Origin: Takakia lepidozioides
Lineage: Eukaryota > Streptophyta > Takakiopsida > Takakiales > Takakiaceae
Reading direction: 5' to 3'
Assembly (NCBI GenBank): GCA_030704615.1
Contig: CM060731.1
Coordinates: forward strand, 59,314,756 to 59,378,755
DNA length: 64,000 nucleotides
In this document: in pieces, positions 11,049-21,412 of the stretch
Layout of the letters: each line of letters opens with the position of its first letter
Position numbering within the stretch: the stretch's first letter is position 1
Position numbers and translations under genes: made by a program
The notes under the pieces: model-generated
Database searches by the model: none
What the model saw: only the letters and a program-made list of their open reading frames with translations
Told to the model about the DNA's origin: nothing

Positions 11049-14000
11049 ATGATAATGGATGTCAGTCCTAGTGTTGGAACTCAACATGGTGGTGGAGAGC
11101 GTTCAACTCATTGGACAAGGTTTGCTTTAGGAATTCCACTTACTACAGATTCGAATGCCTTAGACAAGGCTCAAAGTGAAAGTATGTCCACATCAGGGGA
11201 TGAAGGTGTGAATATGAAGGTAAGGAAGCCTTACACCATCACCAAGCAGAGAGAGAGGTGGACTGAAGAGGAGCACCAGAAGTTCTTGGAGGCCTTAAAA
11301 CTTTATGGTCGAGCCTGGCGCAGAATTGAAGAGCACATTGGCACCAAGACTGCTGTTCAGATTCGAAGCCATGCGCAAAAGTTCTTCTCCAAGTTGGAGA
11401 GGGATGCTACAGCTGGGGGCGGCCTCCCTCCAGGAGAGGCACATGCTATTGATATTCCGCCCCCGCGCCCCAAGAGGAAGCCCAGTCATCCGTATCCTCG
11501 GAAAGCTGGGGGAAGCTTCTATAAGAATTCAGAAGATGATAGCCCCCTGTTGTCAGCAGTTTCCGCAGGTACTCCTGTGGTGGCCACCCTTGGAGACGGC
11601 TGTATGAAGCATACCAGGGAGCAAGATGAAGTGCCAGAGGTGTGTGAAGACTCTCCGAAGCGGACAAAGCAAATGCCTCAAAAAGAAAACCCACCATTAC
11701 AGGAAGGAGAGGCCATGTTTGCAAGGCACAGTCCTGCCATCAACCATTGGGGTCACTCTGAGTCCAGTTTTGTGCCATTTCAGCATGGGACAGCGACAGT
11801 TGCACATCATCTGGCTGCTGCGTTAAGTGCAGGTATGCGAATGCAGCAAGGTAATAACTTGCCCGCAAAGCCCGAGGGGTTCCAGAACAGCCTCATGGAA
11901 TTCTCTGGTTTCCAACAGGCGTACTTGGGACGCTTCCATGGGCAGCAGGTCCCTCATCATCCAGCCTACGGGAATCTGCAGAATTTGGCTCGAATTGTGG
12001 GGCTTGCAGCACCCAGAGGTATGGTCTTACCTTGGAGTCAATACCCGGCTGTTCCATCACCCCCACCCCGGGATCTGTCAGCCATGGCTGCCGCCGCAGC
12101 TGCAGCTGCAGCGTTTTGGCCTGCTCTTGTGTCTGGGGCGACCACTACAGGAATGCCAGAGGCCACTTCCGCAGATTATGAAAGCGCGACACAACTTGGA
12201 GCAAATGGCTCAGCGGAAAAGCCGAATACCCCTGAGGATTCAGGTGCAGCAGCAGCCGTCGCAGCGGCCACCCTTGCCGCCGCATCAGCGTGGTGGGCTC
12301 TTCAAGGTGCTGTGCCTCCAGGTACGGTACTCCCTGGTGTGGGAGCTGTCTACAATCCGATGATGCTAGCTGCAGCAGCAACAGCAGCTAATGCTGCTGT
12401 CTCCATACCCACACCACACCTTACTCACCAAGCTAGGATGTGGAAACAAGAGGCTGAAAGGTGCCCTGAGGGTTCTGGTGTGGATGGAGAGGCCGGGACT
12501 ACAGAGGATTTTCTGCTGGAAATCGCAAGTAGTAGAGGGACCTCTATGAAATCGAGCGCAGCCCGAAGGGCAGAGAGGGCATTGCGAGTGAAGGAGAGTA
12601 AGGCTCGGCGAGGTACCGGGATTCATTTATCCACATCATCGCCGGGGGAGTCTGCACTGAAGCCAATGAATTCAGGTTGCGGGGAGCATGGGCGTGAAGC
12701 TGGGCAGGGCACTGAAGCCACTAGGAGTATTATTGAACCTGCTAGCGGAAGTCTTTCTCATGCTAACACTTCCAGAGAGGCTCTCCGTGAAGTTAACAAG
12801 CAGAAGAATGAGCAAGTCGGGAAGAGAGAACGTATGGTCAGCCCCGGTAGCTCTCAGGATGTAGAGGAAGATGACCGGAGGAAACTTATGAGAGGGAGGT
12901 CCGTAAGTGGGTCCAATTCTCTGCCAGGGAAGTATGCAGTTGGCCACCTGGACAAGCGTGCAGCGCAACTGACTCCTCCCGAAGCATCTTCTGGCAGTGA
13001 TGGGAGTGGGAGTGATGGTACACCTGTTGATGGGAATGTGTCAGGGGCTGGCAGCCGAAGCTCCAACTCATCAGCCTGTGGGGCCCAGCCAGGGGGCACC
13101 CAACAGTCAGGCTGGACTGATGGTTCTTCAGATGTGGAAGGAGAAGTCCTTCCTATCCGAGTCAAGAAGGATGGGCCGAGTTCATCAGCAGCAGACATGG
13201 CTGAGAGAGATCGAGAAAATGCAACAAAGAATAATATGAGGCACTCCACCAGTGGTATAAGTATGAATATGTCCAAAGATGGTGAGAAACATTCACATAA
13301 CCAGAGACATTTGGTGGGTGGTGCACAGGATGTTGTAACCAGGGTGCAAAAAAGCGCAGCACTTGATGGTGAGCAACGGAAAGAGGTTACTGGGGAAGGT
13401 CGGATGGCTTTTCAAGCCCTTTTTTCTCTGGAGACATTACCACGTTCATTTTCGCCTCCTCCTCGGTCATCTCTCAAGCCCAATGATCCTTTGGCACACA
13501 ACAAAGTTTCTCCTTCTGAGGGGACTGTGAAACAATCCCAATTCCACGGGGATTTCACCACCCGTGTTACTCACAGCAGAGCCACCCCTTGTGAAGGGGG
13601 TGTCCCCCCTATCCTCCTGAAATCTTACAGTAAGGTTGCAGGGATTGGATTCAATGCTTGGGAGCCTCTCAGAGCGGTTGATGGTTGCGAAAGTAGCATC
13701 ACGATGTCGTCCCTCCGGCCAGGCAAGAGCCCAGACGAGCTGGGATCTTTAGAAAGGAAGAGGAGTCTCAAGAAAATGGAGAGGTGCAGGAGTGTGGCCA
13801 CCAGCTGGCTGAAACTCGGGACGCAGACCTCAAGCCTCCAAGGAGAGGAGGGGGTTGATGACCAAGATACAGCGGGAACTGCAGATGAAAGTTGTCGCTC
13901 TAAACAGGAACTGGCTGATAGGGAAGAGGATGTTTCCAGTAGTAGTTTGGATTCTTCTGAGAGGGGGAAGAAAAGTTACAGATCTAAGTTATGTGTTGAT

Positions 14001-14183
14001 GGCAGACTCGACAATGGTTTTGGTTTTAAAAATGTCACCACCAAAGCTAATACATTGGCTTTACACATAGCTGGCTCACAGGCCCCTCTCTCCACTGTTT
14101 CCAGCACTGGAAGTGTAAAATATAGTGGTTTAGGATTTGTGCCATATCAAAGGGTTTCCTTGGAACCCTCTCTTAAGCTATGA
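11049..14183 (+). CDS. CCA1/LHY-like MYB transcription factor (circadian clock)
   Basis: A 1044-codon single-exon gene of the CCA1/LHY clade, a nuclear repressor in the morning arm of the plant circadian oscillator that binds evening elements. Near residues 60-117 is the single MYB repeat, starting KVRKPYTITKQRERWTEEEH and ending in the SHAQKFF signature. It is followed by RPKRKPSHPYPRK, typical of CCA1/LHY/RVE proteins. Three alanine-rich stretches follow; the second, AAATLAAASAWWA, is a conserved LHY motif. Near residue 790 is MAFQALFSLETLPRSFSPPP, another LHY hallmark, and the C-terminus has GFVPYQR. ATG 11049 is preferred because the frame is closed upstream by TGA at 10998 and no earlier in-frame ATG exists. 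It is much longer than Arabidopsis CCA1 or LHY (just over 600 residues). The absence of introns, even inside the MYB region, is unusual. Confidence 0.93.
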   Translation: MIMDVSPSVGTQHGGGERSTHWTRFALGIPLTTDSNALDKAQSESMSTSGDEGVNMKVRKPYTITKQRERWTEEEHQKFLEALKLYGRAWRRIEEHIGTKTAVQIRSHAQKFFSKLERDATAGGGLPPGEAHAIDIPPPRPKRKPSHPYPRKAGGSFYKNSEDDSPLLSAVSAGTPVVATLGDGCMKHTREQDEVPEVCEDSPKRTKQMPQKENPPLQEGEAMFARHSPAINHWGHSESSFVPFQHGTATVAHHLAAALSAGMRMQQGNNLPAKPEGFQNSLMEFSGFQQAYLGRFHGQQVPHHPAYGNLQNLARIVGLAAPRGMVLPWSQYPAVPSPPPRDLSAMAAAAAAAAAFWPALVSGATTTGMPEATSADYESATQLGANGSAEKPNTPEDSGAAAAVAAATLAAASAWWALQGAVPPGTVLPGVGAVYNPMMLAAAATAANAAVSIPTPHLTHQARMWKQEAERCPEGSGVDGEAGTTEDFLLEIASSRGTSMKSSAARRAERALRVKESKARRGTGIHLSTSSPGESALKPMNSGCGEHGREAGQGTEATRSIIEPASGSLSHANTSREALREVNKQKNEQVGKRERMVSPGSSQDVEEDDRRKLMRGRSVSGSNSLPGKYAVGHLDKRAAQLTPPEASSGSDGSGSDGTPVDGNVSGAGSRSSNSSACGAQPGGTQQSGWTDGSSDVEGEVLPIRVKKDGPSSSAADMAERDRENATKNNMRHSTSGISMNMSKDGEKHSHNQRHLVGGAQDVVTRVQKSAALDGEQRKEVTGEGRMAFQALFSLETLPRSFSPPPRSSLKPNDPLAHNKVSPSEGTVKQSQFHGDFTTRVTHSRATPCEGGVPPILLKSYSKVAGIGFNAWEPLRAVDGCESSITMSSLRPGKSPDELGSLERKRSLKKMERCRSVATSWLKLGTQTSSLQGEEGVDDQDTAGTADESCRSKQELADREEDVSSSSLDSSERGKKSYRSKLCVDGRLDNGFGFKNVTTKANTLALHIAGSQAPLSTVSSTGSVKYSGLGFVPYQRVSLEPSLKL

Positions 14184-15400
14184 TACAGCTATGCGCCACC
14201 TGTATATGCAGGAAGCCTGTTGGTTCCTTCTTTTCAATCTCTGATGACCGTTCCTGTTCTCTTTCTGGATGCTTCAAATTGCAGATGTGAGCTGGTGTGT
14301 GTAAGGAGACAAGCTTTCTTTCGAGAGTGCGGTAGTTACAACAGTGATGCCATCACTGGTGTTTGCTTTTCCAACTCCACCCCTTTTGAGATGTGGTAAT
14401 GGCCATTACAGCATCAGTGAGAATTTCATCAGCAGATTAGATGGGCATTATATTCTCTTTTGTGAGAATCCTGTGAAAATTCTCTAATCTGGTTCACTTG
14501 ATTTCAGTAGTCACCAAGGCAGGTCTGCCAGCTCAGATGCGAACCCCTTGGACATGCTAATTTCATTCACAATCCCATGCTGGAAGCTGTCCCAACTTGA
14601 TGTTGGTGGTATTGTAGAATGTAGCAGCACGTCTGATTCCTTGACTTCACAGGTGCAGACCTGAGTTGGTCTGATAGTCTGGTCATCAAGGTGCCACATT
14701 GTGCAGTTCTAAGTTGCAACCAGCAGACAGAAACTTCTTACTACAATCACTGCCTCGCTCTTGGTAATTCGCATCGTCGCCATTTGCTCGGCCCGATTCC
14801 TGCCGCCTGTGTGTAGCCAAAATGGCTTTGATAGTGGAAACAGTCTCTTCTCTCTTAAGCACACAATAATTCCTTTTAAAGTTTCTTCTGTGATTCCACT
14901 TCAAAAACTCAACAACCAGCCTTGCTTCAGAACCTCCGGATTCTGAGTCAAATGCATCATTATTCACACGGGAACGTTTGCTCCCGTATCCTGCCCAGCA
15001 AAAAGAACAAACTTCGTCTGCAACTACAAGGCATCAGACTACAAATGTGCAGTCGTGCAAGGAGCATGCCCAGCTTTTTGATAGGTCAAATAATCTGTAT
15101 GAGAGTGTGGGGGATTTGTACTGAAGTTGCCAATCTAGCAAAACCTTGTCCGGGCTGTTTTGCGCTTCACAATTTTGTCACCAAGCAGTTCTGGAAGGCT
15201 TGAGGCATCAAAGTGAAGAAAAAATTGGTAATGCCAAGAGTAATCTGCGAGAAGATTCATGTGATGACCGATGCAATCGTGACCTGCTTCTCTGCAGTTT
15301 CGTTTTTCATGCATCTATCATGTCACTGATGTAAAAAGCACGCAGCATTTGACATGGCTACCGAAACTCCTCCTTCAGAAATTGTTGCTGAGGAAGACTT
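14184..15400 (+). other. Probable 3' UTR and downstream flank of the clock gene
   Basis: No coding exon is recognised. The segment follows the TGA of the MYB gene, and its proximal part is presumably 3' UTR. No clear poly(A) remnant marks a retrocopy end. Confidence 0.4.
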
Positions 15401-15407
15401 GTTGAGG

Positions 15408-15718
15408 ACCACTTGCTAAGGTCACAAAATCAGGTTGCACTTGTCTGAACCTGCTCCTACAATCCGATAGCATCCCCGGCCACACAAGAGAACCTGCTCG
15501 CTTGGCCAAAGCCTCTGCCTTCGATAGACTCCGACATGCAGGCCGAGCACAGAGCCGTGGCTGGCGACCGTAGAGCCGCAGCAGAGAACCCCAACCATAG
15601 GTGCCCCAGGATGTAGTTCTGCATATTGTGAAGGCTTTGGAACTGGAAACTGGACGCTCGGTGAAAAATACCATCAAAAGTTTAGTCCCATATCGTTTGC
15701 GCAGAAAGTCGGAGCAAG
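15408..15718 (+). promoter_or_regulatory. U3 snoRNA upstream region with USE
   Basis: The upstream sequence element is GTCCCATATCG at 15685-15695, one mismatch from the plant snRNA consensus RTCCCACATCG. It is followed after 23 bp by TATAAATA at 15719-15726. That short spacing marks the RNA polymerase III class of plant snRNA promoters; Pol II genes have about ten more bases. The whole region recurs in inverted orientation at 59218-59533. Confidence 0.85.
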
Positions 15719-15726
15719 TATAAATA
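15719..15726 (+). promoter_or_regulatory. TATA box of the U3 gene
   Basis: TATAAATA lies 23 bp after the USE and 30 bp before the predicted 5' end of U3, as expected for plant Pol III snRNA-type promoters. Confidence 0.85.
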
Positions 15727-15748
15727 TGCCAACGGACCTTAGGTTTAA

Positions 15749-15966
15749 ACGACTATACTTGAACAGGATCTGTTGTATAGTGCGTACAATCGATCTGAGA
15801 GTTCCGTCTCAGGCAAGACTCACAGCTCCGACGATGGCTCCGGCCAAGGCCGGAGCATCCCGGCGGCAGTCGCGCTCAGGGCGGCGAGCCACGACTCCTC
15901 GGCTCGATGAACGTCCCACCCGCTCATTCCGCGGGTGGTGATGGGCGGCGAGCGCTCTGACGGGTA
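15749..15966 (+). ncRNA. U3: U3 small nucleolar RNA
   Basis: U3 snoRNA guides early cleavages of pre-18S rRNA in the nucleolus. The predicted 5' end ACGACTATACTTGAACAGG is followed by GATCTGTTGTATAG and GTGCGTAC. This closely matches the box A'/A region conserved in plant U3. The centre is GC-rich and self-complementary, for example CTCCGGCC/GGCCGGAG. Near the 3' end are a box C-like GTGATGG and a box D-like TCTGA at 15956-15960. The length of about 218 nt fits plant U3. The promoter and T-run terminator are Pol III type, as known for plant U3 genes. The exact ends are inferred from spacing. Confidence 0.88.
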
Positions 15967-15970
15967 AACC

Positions 15971-15986
15971 TTTTTCCTCTTTTTTT
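15971..15986 (+). terminator. RNA polymerase III T-run terminator of U3
   Basis: TTTTT then CCTC then TTTTTTT lies directly after the U3 3' end, the normal Pol III stop signal. Confidence 0.8.
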
Positions 15987-15989
15987 GTC

Positions 15990-17100
15990 TATTTTTCTCT
16001 CTTAGGGATTGTGTTCGGAGTGGTTATTCAACAGTCTTTCTTTGATGGCCCTGGAAGAATTTGAATAAACAAAGACCTAGGTTGGAACAAGTTGCTCTCC
16101 ATTTCTCTTGTGTGATGTTGTGGCATGTAATGTCTGAGTATTCAATCTTAGTGTATGAGTGTCTTATAGTTAAGACGACTGCTAGAGTGGCACCTCAAAC
16201 TTGGGTGTGCAGCTGCCTTGAGAAGGTGCTGGAAGGAACTTGGGAGTGCAACCTGCTCAAAGCACATGTTAGTTCATTCAACTAAATGGCGGCAAAGGGC
16301 ACAAGCTGCCCACCCACCAAGTAGGTAAGAGATAAATGCTACCATATTGTGATTTTTTCATCATTTGCAATTAGTAGTGTGGAATACCAAGGAAGATAGA
16401 CCCAATAAGCCAAACAAATGGATTGAATGAGATGAAACAACAACTGTATTCAATTTGTAACAACTGCCCAATTGGCTTTCATTCTCTTTTGAATGCAGAA
16501 AAGAGCAAAAGCAATTGCCATCCCATCTGCATCATAGCTACAATGTAGTGGCTACATTTCTAGGGACATGAAAACTATACTGGAGTACTGGAGTCATGGA
16601 GGTATTGTGGGGACAGGTGGCCACTTGTACCTCTGGCTAAAATTGACAAACAGAAGGTTTTTTTTCTGGTATTTTCAAAGTGTTGTCACATCTTCTCAAA
16701 AGAGGAGACTTTTAAGGTATCTTCTAGGGATGGAATAGTGTTTTGGGTGATGAATTCAGAAACCCTAGAGTTCTTGACCTATTGATCCTATCTGCATGCT
16801 ACTTACTGAGCAAGGGATTCATACAAATCCAATTCATGCAGCATCAATCAATAACAGACTACCCAAGTACCATTACAATCATTATGTGAACTTCCAATTG
16901 AACTTCCAAGTGGCCACAATGGGATTGGATCTCGGTGTCAGTCAGTCAGTCCAAAATCCCCCCTACCTGCTCCAGTCAAGTGCAATTAAGCGCTGACTTC
17001 CCACCGAATTGCTCTTCCAATATAATGCATGCTTCGTGATTGGAAGAACAAGTTCGACCAGAGGCTTCCAGGGAAGTAGGAATAGGAGAGCACTAGGGAA
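15990..17100. other. No gene; part is a dispersed repeat
   Basis: No exons recognised. Positions about 16835-16945 resemble 33285-33385 (shared CATCAATCAATAACA and ATGGGATTRGATCT blocks), so this is a dispersed repeat. Confidence 0.4.
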
Positions 17101-17231
17101 AGATTGCTCTGACCAGCACTTTCGTTTGCAAATCCTTCTGTTTGATTCCCAGCAGTGATCAATTTGATCCCGAGGCGAAGAATAACCAGTGAGGCTCAAC
17201 GGTTCCACTAGTCCGAGGTGGATTGCGCAAC

Positions 17232-17430
17232 TTGCGTTCTACCGAGCTGAACTAAGAGCGCTTCTTCGCATCACAATTCCTTGAATGGAAAAGGGTGACC
17301 TTTATCTATTTATATTCAACAAAAAGTATTCCGTAAATATAATATATATATGGAATTCGGGGTAGGAATGACAGGATTTGAACCTGCGGCATTTTGCACC
17401 CAAAACAAACACGCTACCAAGCTGCGCTAC
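17232..17430 (-). other. Nuclear plastid DNA: trnP-UGG copy and 5' half of trnW-CCA
   Basis: On the minus strand, 17353-17428 reads as plastid tRNA-Pro(UGG): GGGATGTAGCGCAGCTTGG, anticodon loop TTTGGGT, and GGTTCAAATCCTGTC in the T arm. About 90 bp further on (17232-17262) is GCGCTCTTAGTTCAGCTCGG, the start of plastid trnW-CCA, whose match stops before the anticodon. trnP and trnW are neighbours with this orientation in plastid genomes, so this is one organellar insertion. The acceptor arm of trnP is altered and the genes are presumably silent. Confidence 0.8.
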
Positions 17431-17920
17431 ATCCCTTCCATTTCCCATTCTTCCACCCACTACAATTGTATCTCATTCAAAGCTTTTTGCCTACACCTTC
17501 CAACCATTGCTTCGTTGACCACACTATCATTTCCTGTGGATATGCCACAGGAAATCCCCTCAGCAGTTTCATGATCAATATTCTCAGGAAATGGTGGATG
17601 AACTGAGTAGCTACACAGATCAACGAATGAAGCAAGACACTCGTACCTTTCCAGAAAAACATCGTTTCACCAGTAATCCTCACAAGAACAAACCCCATCT
17701 TTAAAGTGGTGAAAGCGATTAGCGTCCCGTACAACAATTGCTCGGCCAACAATCTTTGAGATGAACTTGGTTTAGGTGTGGCAGTCACCACACACCCGAA
17801 GATTCTTAATGAGACGGAGAGCCGTCCTAGGGGCTGTGCTGATCAGCCCAAAACCAATAGCCAGCTTCTCACTGTGGTAGCAAAAAGAAAATTCCTTCTG
17901 CCCCCCCCCCCCCCCCCAGA

Positions 17921-19400
17921 TCATTCAATACAAAGCGTGTCAGGCAAATACACTGACTCCTTCATCTGCTCAGACAATATTCTCAGCTCAGCATGGATTT
18001 CCTTAATTTTGGGATGCAAGTTGTCATCTACAACAAAGGTGTGCACCCTGTTCCCAACCTCAATGCAGCAGCAAACTGGCTCCTTTCTAACCCCTCTGAC
18101 CTTCATCATATTTCTCACCTTCCCACCTGTCAGCTGTGGCATAGATGTTTGATAGCAACACGTAAGTCGCGGAATCCTGTTCATCCAACTTGAAAATAGA
18201 GGTTGCCGCATCTCCACATTGCCATGGATTCTGCAGTCACCAAGCAAGGCCTTCCACATCACAATGTCTGGTTTGATTGGCATTTGACTAATGAGGTCCT
18301 CTGCCTAGCCAATCGCCCTGAAAATCCAAGAAGGTCGACCATGCAGCCAAAATGCTTTGCTCTTGGAGTGACACCATGATCTTGACTCAGGGAATCAAAG
18401 TAGTGTCTTCCTTCGTACAGTAAGCCAACATGGCTGCATGCAGAGAGACCACATACAAATGTGATGCTGTCCGGCTTTAATACTGTCCGGCTTTAAGCCT
18501 TCCTTTTGCATTCCTTCAAAGAGTAGCAAGGCCTCCCTATGACAAACATGCTGGGCATATTCTGCGATCATCGCGCTCCAAGACACATCTCATTCAGCAA
18601 TCATTCAACACTCCGTTTGCATCCTTGATGCACCCACATTTGGCATACATGTCCACAAGGGTACTGTCAGAATGACATCTGGTACAATTCCAGCTTTGCC
18701 GATGTCACCATGGACCTCTTTGCCCTTTTCCAGGACTACCAGGCTCGCACACGCATTGCAAACGCTAGCAAACGTGATCTGGTTGGGCGTCACCCCTTCC
18801 CACATCATTTGCTCATAGGTCTCCAAAGCCTCCGTCCCGCGTCCCTGTTGTGCATATCCTGCAATCATTGCATTCCAAGACACCACATCTCACTCACCCA
18901 TACTGTCAAACACTCCCTTCCCATCCTCCATGCTCCCACATTTGGCATACATTTTCATCAGAGCAGTGTTCAGAATGACCTTTGGTATGATTCCAGCTTT
19001 GACGATGGCACCATGGACCTCTTTGCCCTTTTCCAGGACTGTCGGCTTGCACACGCATTGCAAACGCCAACAAACGTGATGTGGTTGGGCTTCACCCCTC
19101 CCCGCACCATTTACTCATAGGTCTCCAAAGCCTATACCCCGCACCCCTTCTGTGCATATCCTGCGATCATTGCGCTCCATTACACCACATTTCTTTCAGC
19201 CATACTGTTGAACACTTCCTTTGCATCCTCGATGCACCCACATTTGGCATACATGTCGACTAGGGTATTGTTCAGAATGACATCCAGTACAATTCCAGCT
19301 TTGACGATGTCACCATGGAGCTCTTTGCCCTTTTCCAGGGCTGCCAGGCTCGCACATGCATTGCAAACGCAAACAAACATGGTGTGGTTGGGCTTCACAC
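17921..19400 (-). pseudogene. PPR protein pseudogene (PLS class, E domain at the 3' end)
   Basis: Read on the minus strand, blocks typical of plant organelle RNA-editing PPR proteins occur in order. At about 19398-19180 there is NACASLAALEKGKELHGDI and TLVDMYAKCGCIEDAKEVF. At about 18886-18605 there is VSWNAMIAGYAQQGRGTEALETYEQM and a further motif. At about 18586-18395 comes REALLLFEGMQKEGLKPDS. At 18283-17921 is an E-domain-like end, PDIVMWKALLGDCRIHGNVE through GVRKEPVCCCIEVGNRVH. Frame shifts and stops separate the blocks, and the DYW end is missing. It is a paralogue of the pseudogene at 33590-36310. Confidence 0.85.
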
Positions 19401-20297
19401 ATCATTTGCTCATATGTCTCCACAGCATTCCTATCACACACACCCATGCCACAGGGTAACATCGAAAAAATCACTTCAAATCACGATAGATCCACCCAGC
19501 AAGCTTACTTGACTCCTGGAGGATATCTGGACTGTATTAAGGTAAGTCATACTACCGGAGTGAGCCCCTTACAAAGGTAGTTTCTGGTCCCTTTTGTTCC
19601 GCCCAAACTGGGCGCAGGGTCTATGGCCACAAGGCTACGGCAAACAAAGTCTTATGAGTACATCTCTCTCTCTCTCTCAGGTTTGTGCCCACACTGGGGA
19701 CGTGGCCTGTGGACACAAGGCTACGGCAAACGTCTTGCGAGTACATTCTCTCTGAGGCCTTGGAGCAATAGTTGCTTTTGGGCTGCTTGCAGAGGGCCCC
19801 TATCTATTTCTTGTTTCATTGTCTCTTGTCCCATAAGCTCTATGAGCTTTCTGTGGACGTTATAAAGGTATTGCTTCATTTCATTTCCTTCTCCACGAGT
19901 ATTCACCTCTTGTAGAGTCTATGTCACATCTTTGGCAAACTGGGAGCTACAACCTCAGTGCTGAAATCAATATTATGTGTTCTGACATGATTTTTCTACC
20001 ACTCAAGACATCCAATACTCGATTTCCTTTGACCGGATTATACGTCTCTGTGCGCTAGCCTGCGGGACTCAGATGTTCCGCTCATTGATGACATTGCTCA
20101 CGTATTGGTTTACACTGTGACTAGCAGGGGCTGGGAAACACAGGGACAAAACCACTCCATTGAATGCATGGTTGCATATGGGATATAATTGACTGTTATA
20201 GCCCCTGATTGTCAGTCAAATCAGAGTCTCGGATGAACACAACCCTATGGTAGTTGTTGCTAGCAAGAAATGACACTCTCATTTACTGGGCGTATAC
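19401..20297. other. Dispersed repeat; no gene
   Basis: Positions about 19530-19735 contain two copies of a GGCCACAAGGCTACGG-type segment that recurs at about 36530-36630, again beside a PPR pseudogene. Positions about 19800-19890 recur inverted at about 59585-59660. No coding gene is recognised. Confidence 0.45.
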
Positions 20298-21191
20298 CTG
20301 TTCAAGAAGCCAAAACACTATGCCATGGAAATCAATAATTCGCAGGTAACGGTCCATCCAGCCAGCATCTGCAGGCGCAATTAGATCACACACAGGGGCA
20401 CTCCACGTGCTGTTGTGACCCAGAAGCTGGATAGTGTCTGCAAGGCTCGCATTTGCATCTATTTCAATATCTGCACAATCCCACAACATTAGGTTAGTAA
20501 TCAGACCTGGATGGTTCGTAATTGTAACATATTTAGGTCTACATTTTGTTGATCATTTCAGTTGTATCCACTTATTTCGACACCTCGGGTACATCCTACA
20601 AATGCAAAGGACATATGAGATAGATGTAGATTGAGATAGACATAACTAAATGAAATTAGAAATGAAGCAATTTGACATTACTACAAACTGCATGCTAGGG
20701 GACCAGGATGCAGGAGAACTTATACCTTTCCACTCGAAAAAGCTTTTAGACACGTCCACAACTACTCATATCACATACTCATCAAAGACAATGAACCCAG
20801 AGAAAACATGACATTTTCTTTTTTAACTCAATTGTCATTGAGCACGGTTTCGACTACAAACTAAGCCACATGCACACAATTCGGATTAAGGGTGACCACG
20901 TTAGCTGACCATGGTCAGATTCCCATTACTGTCAATCAAGGTCCTGGCGAAGGCACTCAAATAGATTAAGAATGAAACAGCTCTAGCATTTGGACATCAG
21001 AACATACAGAATTGGAAAGGCCACGCGGGAGATTGCCCACCTTTGCCACGAGGGAGATCGGGGAAAAGACCACATTTTGACTTGATCAAGGGCAGACTTG
21101 AGATGTTGGCCAGCAGGCAGTGATCCTGCTCTGCTCTGCTCCACAGATCCTCCATCTTTTGAGGCGATTGCCATGACTGTACTTGTGACAT
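20298..21191 (-). pseudogene. KING1-like SnRK1 gamma subunit fragment (two exons)
   Basis: KING1-type proteins carry CBS domains and associate with the SnRK1 energy-sensing kinase. The exon at 20470-20298 on the minus strand begins after GTGCAG and ends before GTATAC. It encodes IEIDANASLADTIQLL, SAPVCDL and DRYLRIIDFHGIVFWLLEQ, closely resembling the first CBS region of Arabidopsis KING1. A frame at 21191-21070 encodes QKMEDLWSRAEQ, resembling the KING1 N-terminal EDLWD segment. The second to fourth CBS domains are not found downstream, so this is a gene fragment. Exon limits at the 5' part are approximate. Confidence 0.65.
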
Positions 21192-21412
21192 TTGGTGGAG
21201 TAGCTAGAAACTGATTGAAAATGACAAATCATTACCAAATGTTTCGATACAAAATAAGCAGATCTACGACAAGCATCATAGCTAAGTATATAGCCTAATA
21301 TGCGCCACACTAGCTAACCAACATAGTGGAGAAAAGAAAAGATTCAGCTGTCAAGAGACAAGATGGAACTTAAACAAGGCAATGCTAGAGCCTTGTTTGA
21401 TGCGACTCCGCA

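Noticed and set aside
11295-13362. Antisense and alternate-frame open frames over the clock gene
   Set aside because: They overlap a strongly supported coding frame and lack domains.
17901-17917. C-run and other homopolymers (G-runs near 53319, 53443, 58493 and 58517) as G-quadruplex regulatory sites
   Set aside because: Simple homopolymer tracts in repeats, possibly with length errors; no promoter context.
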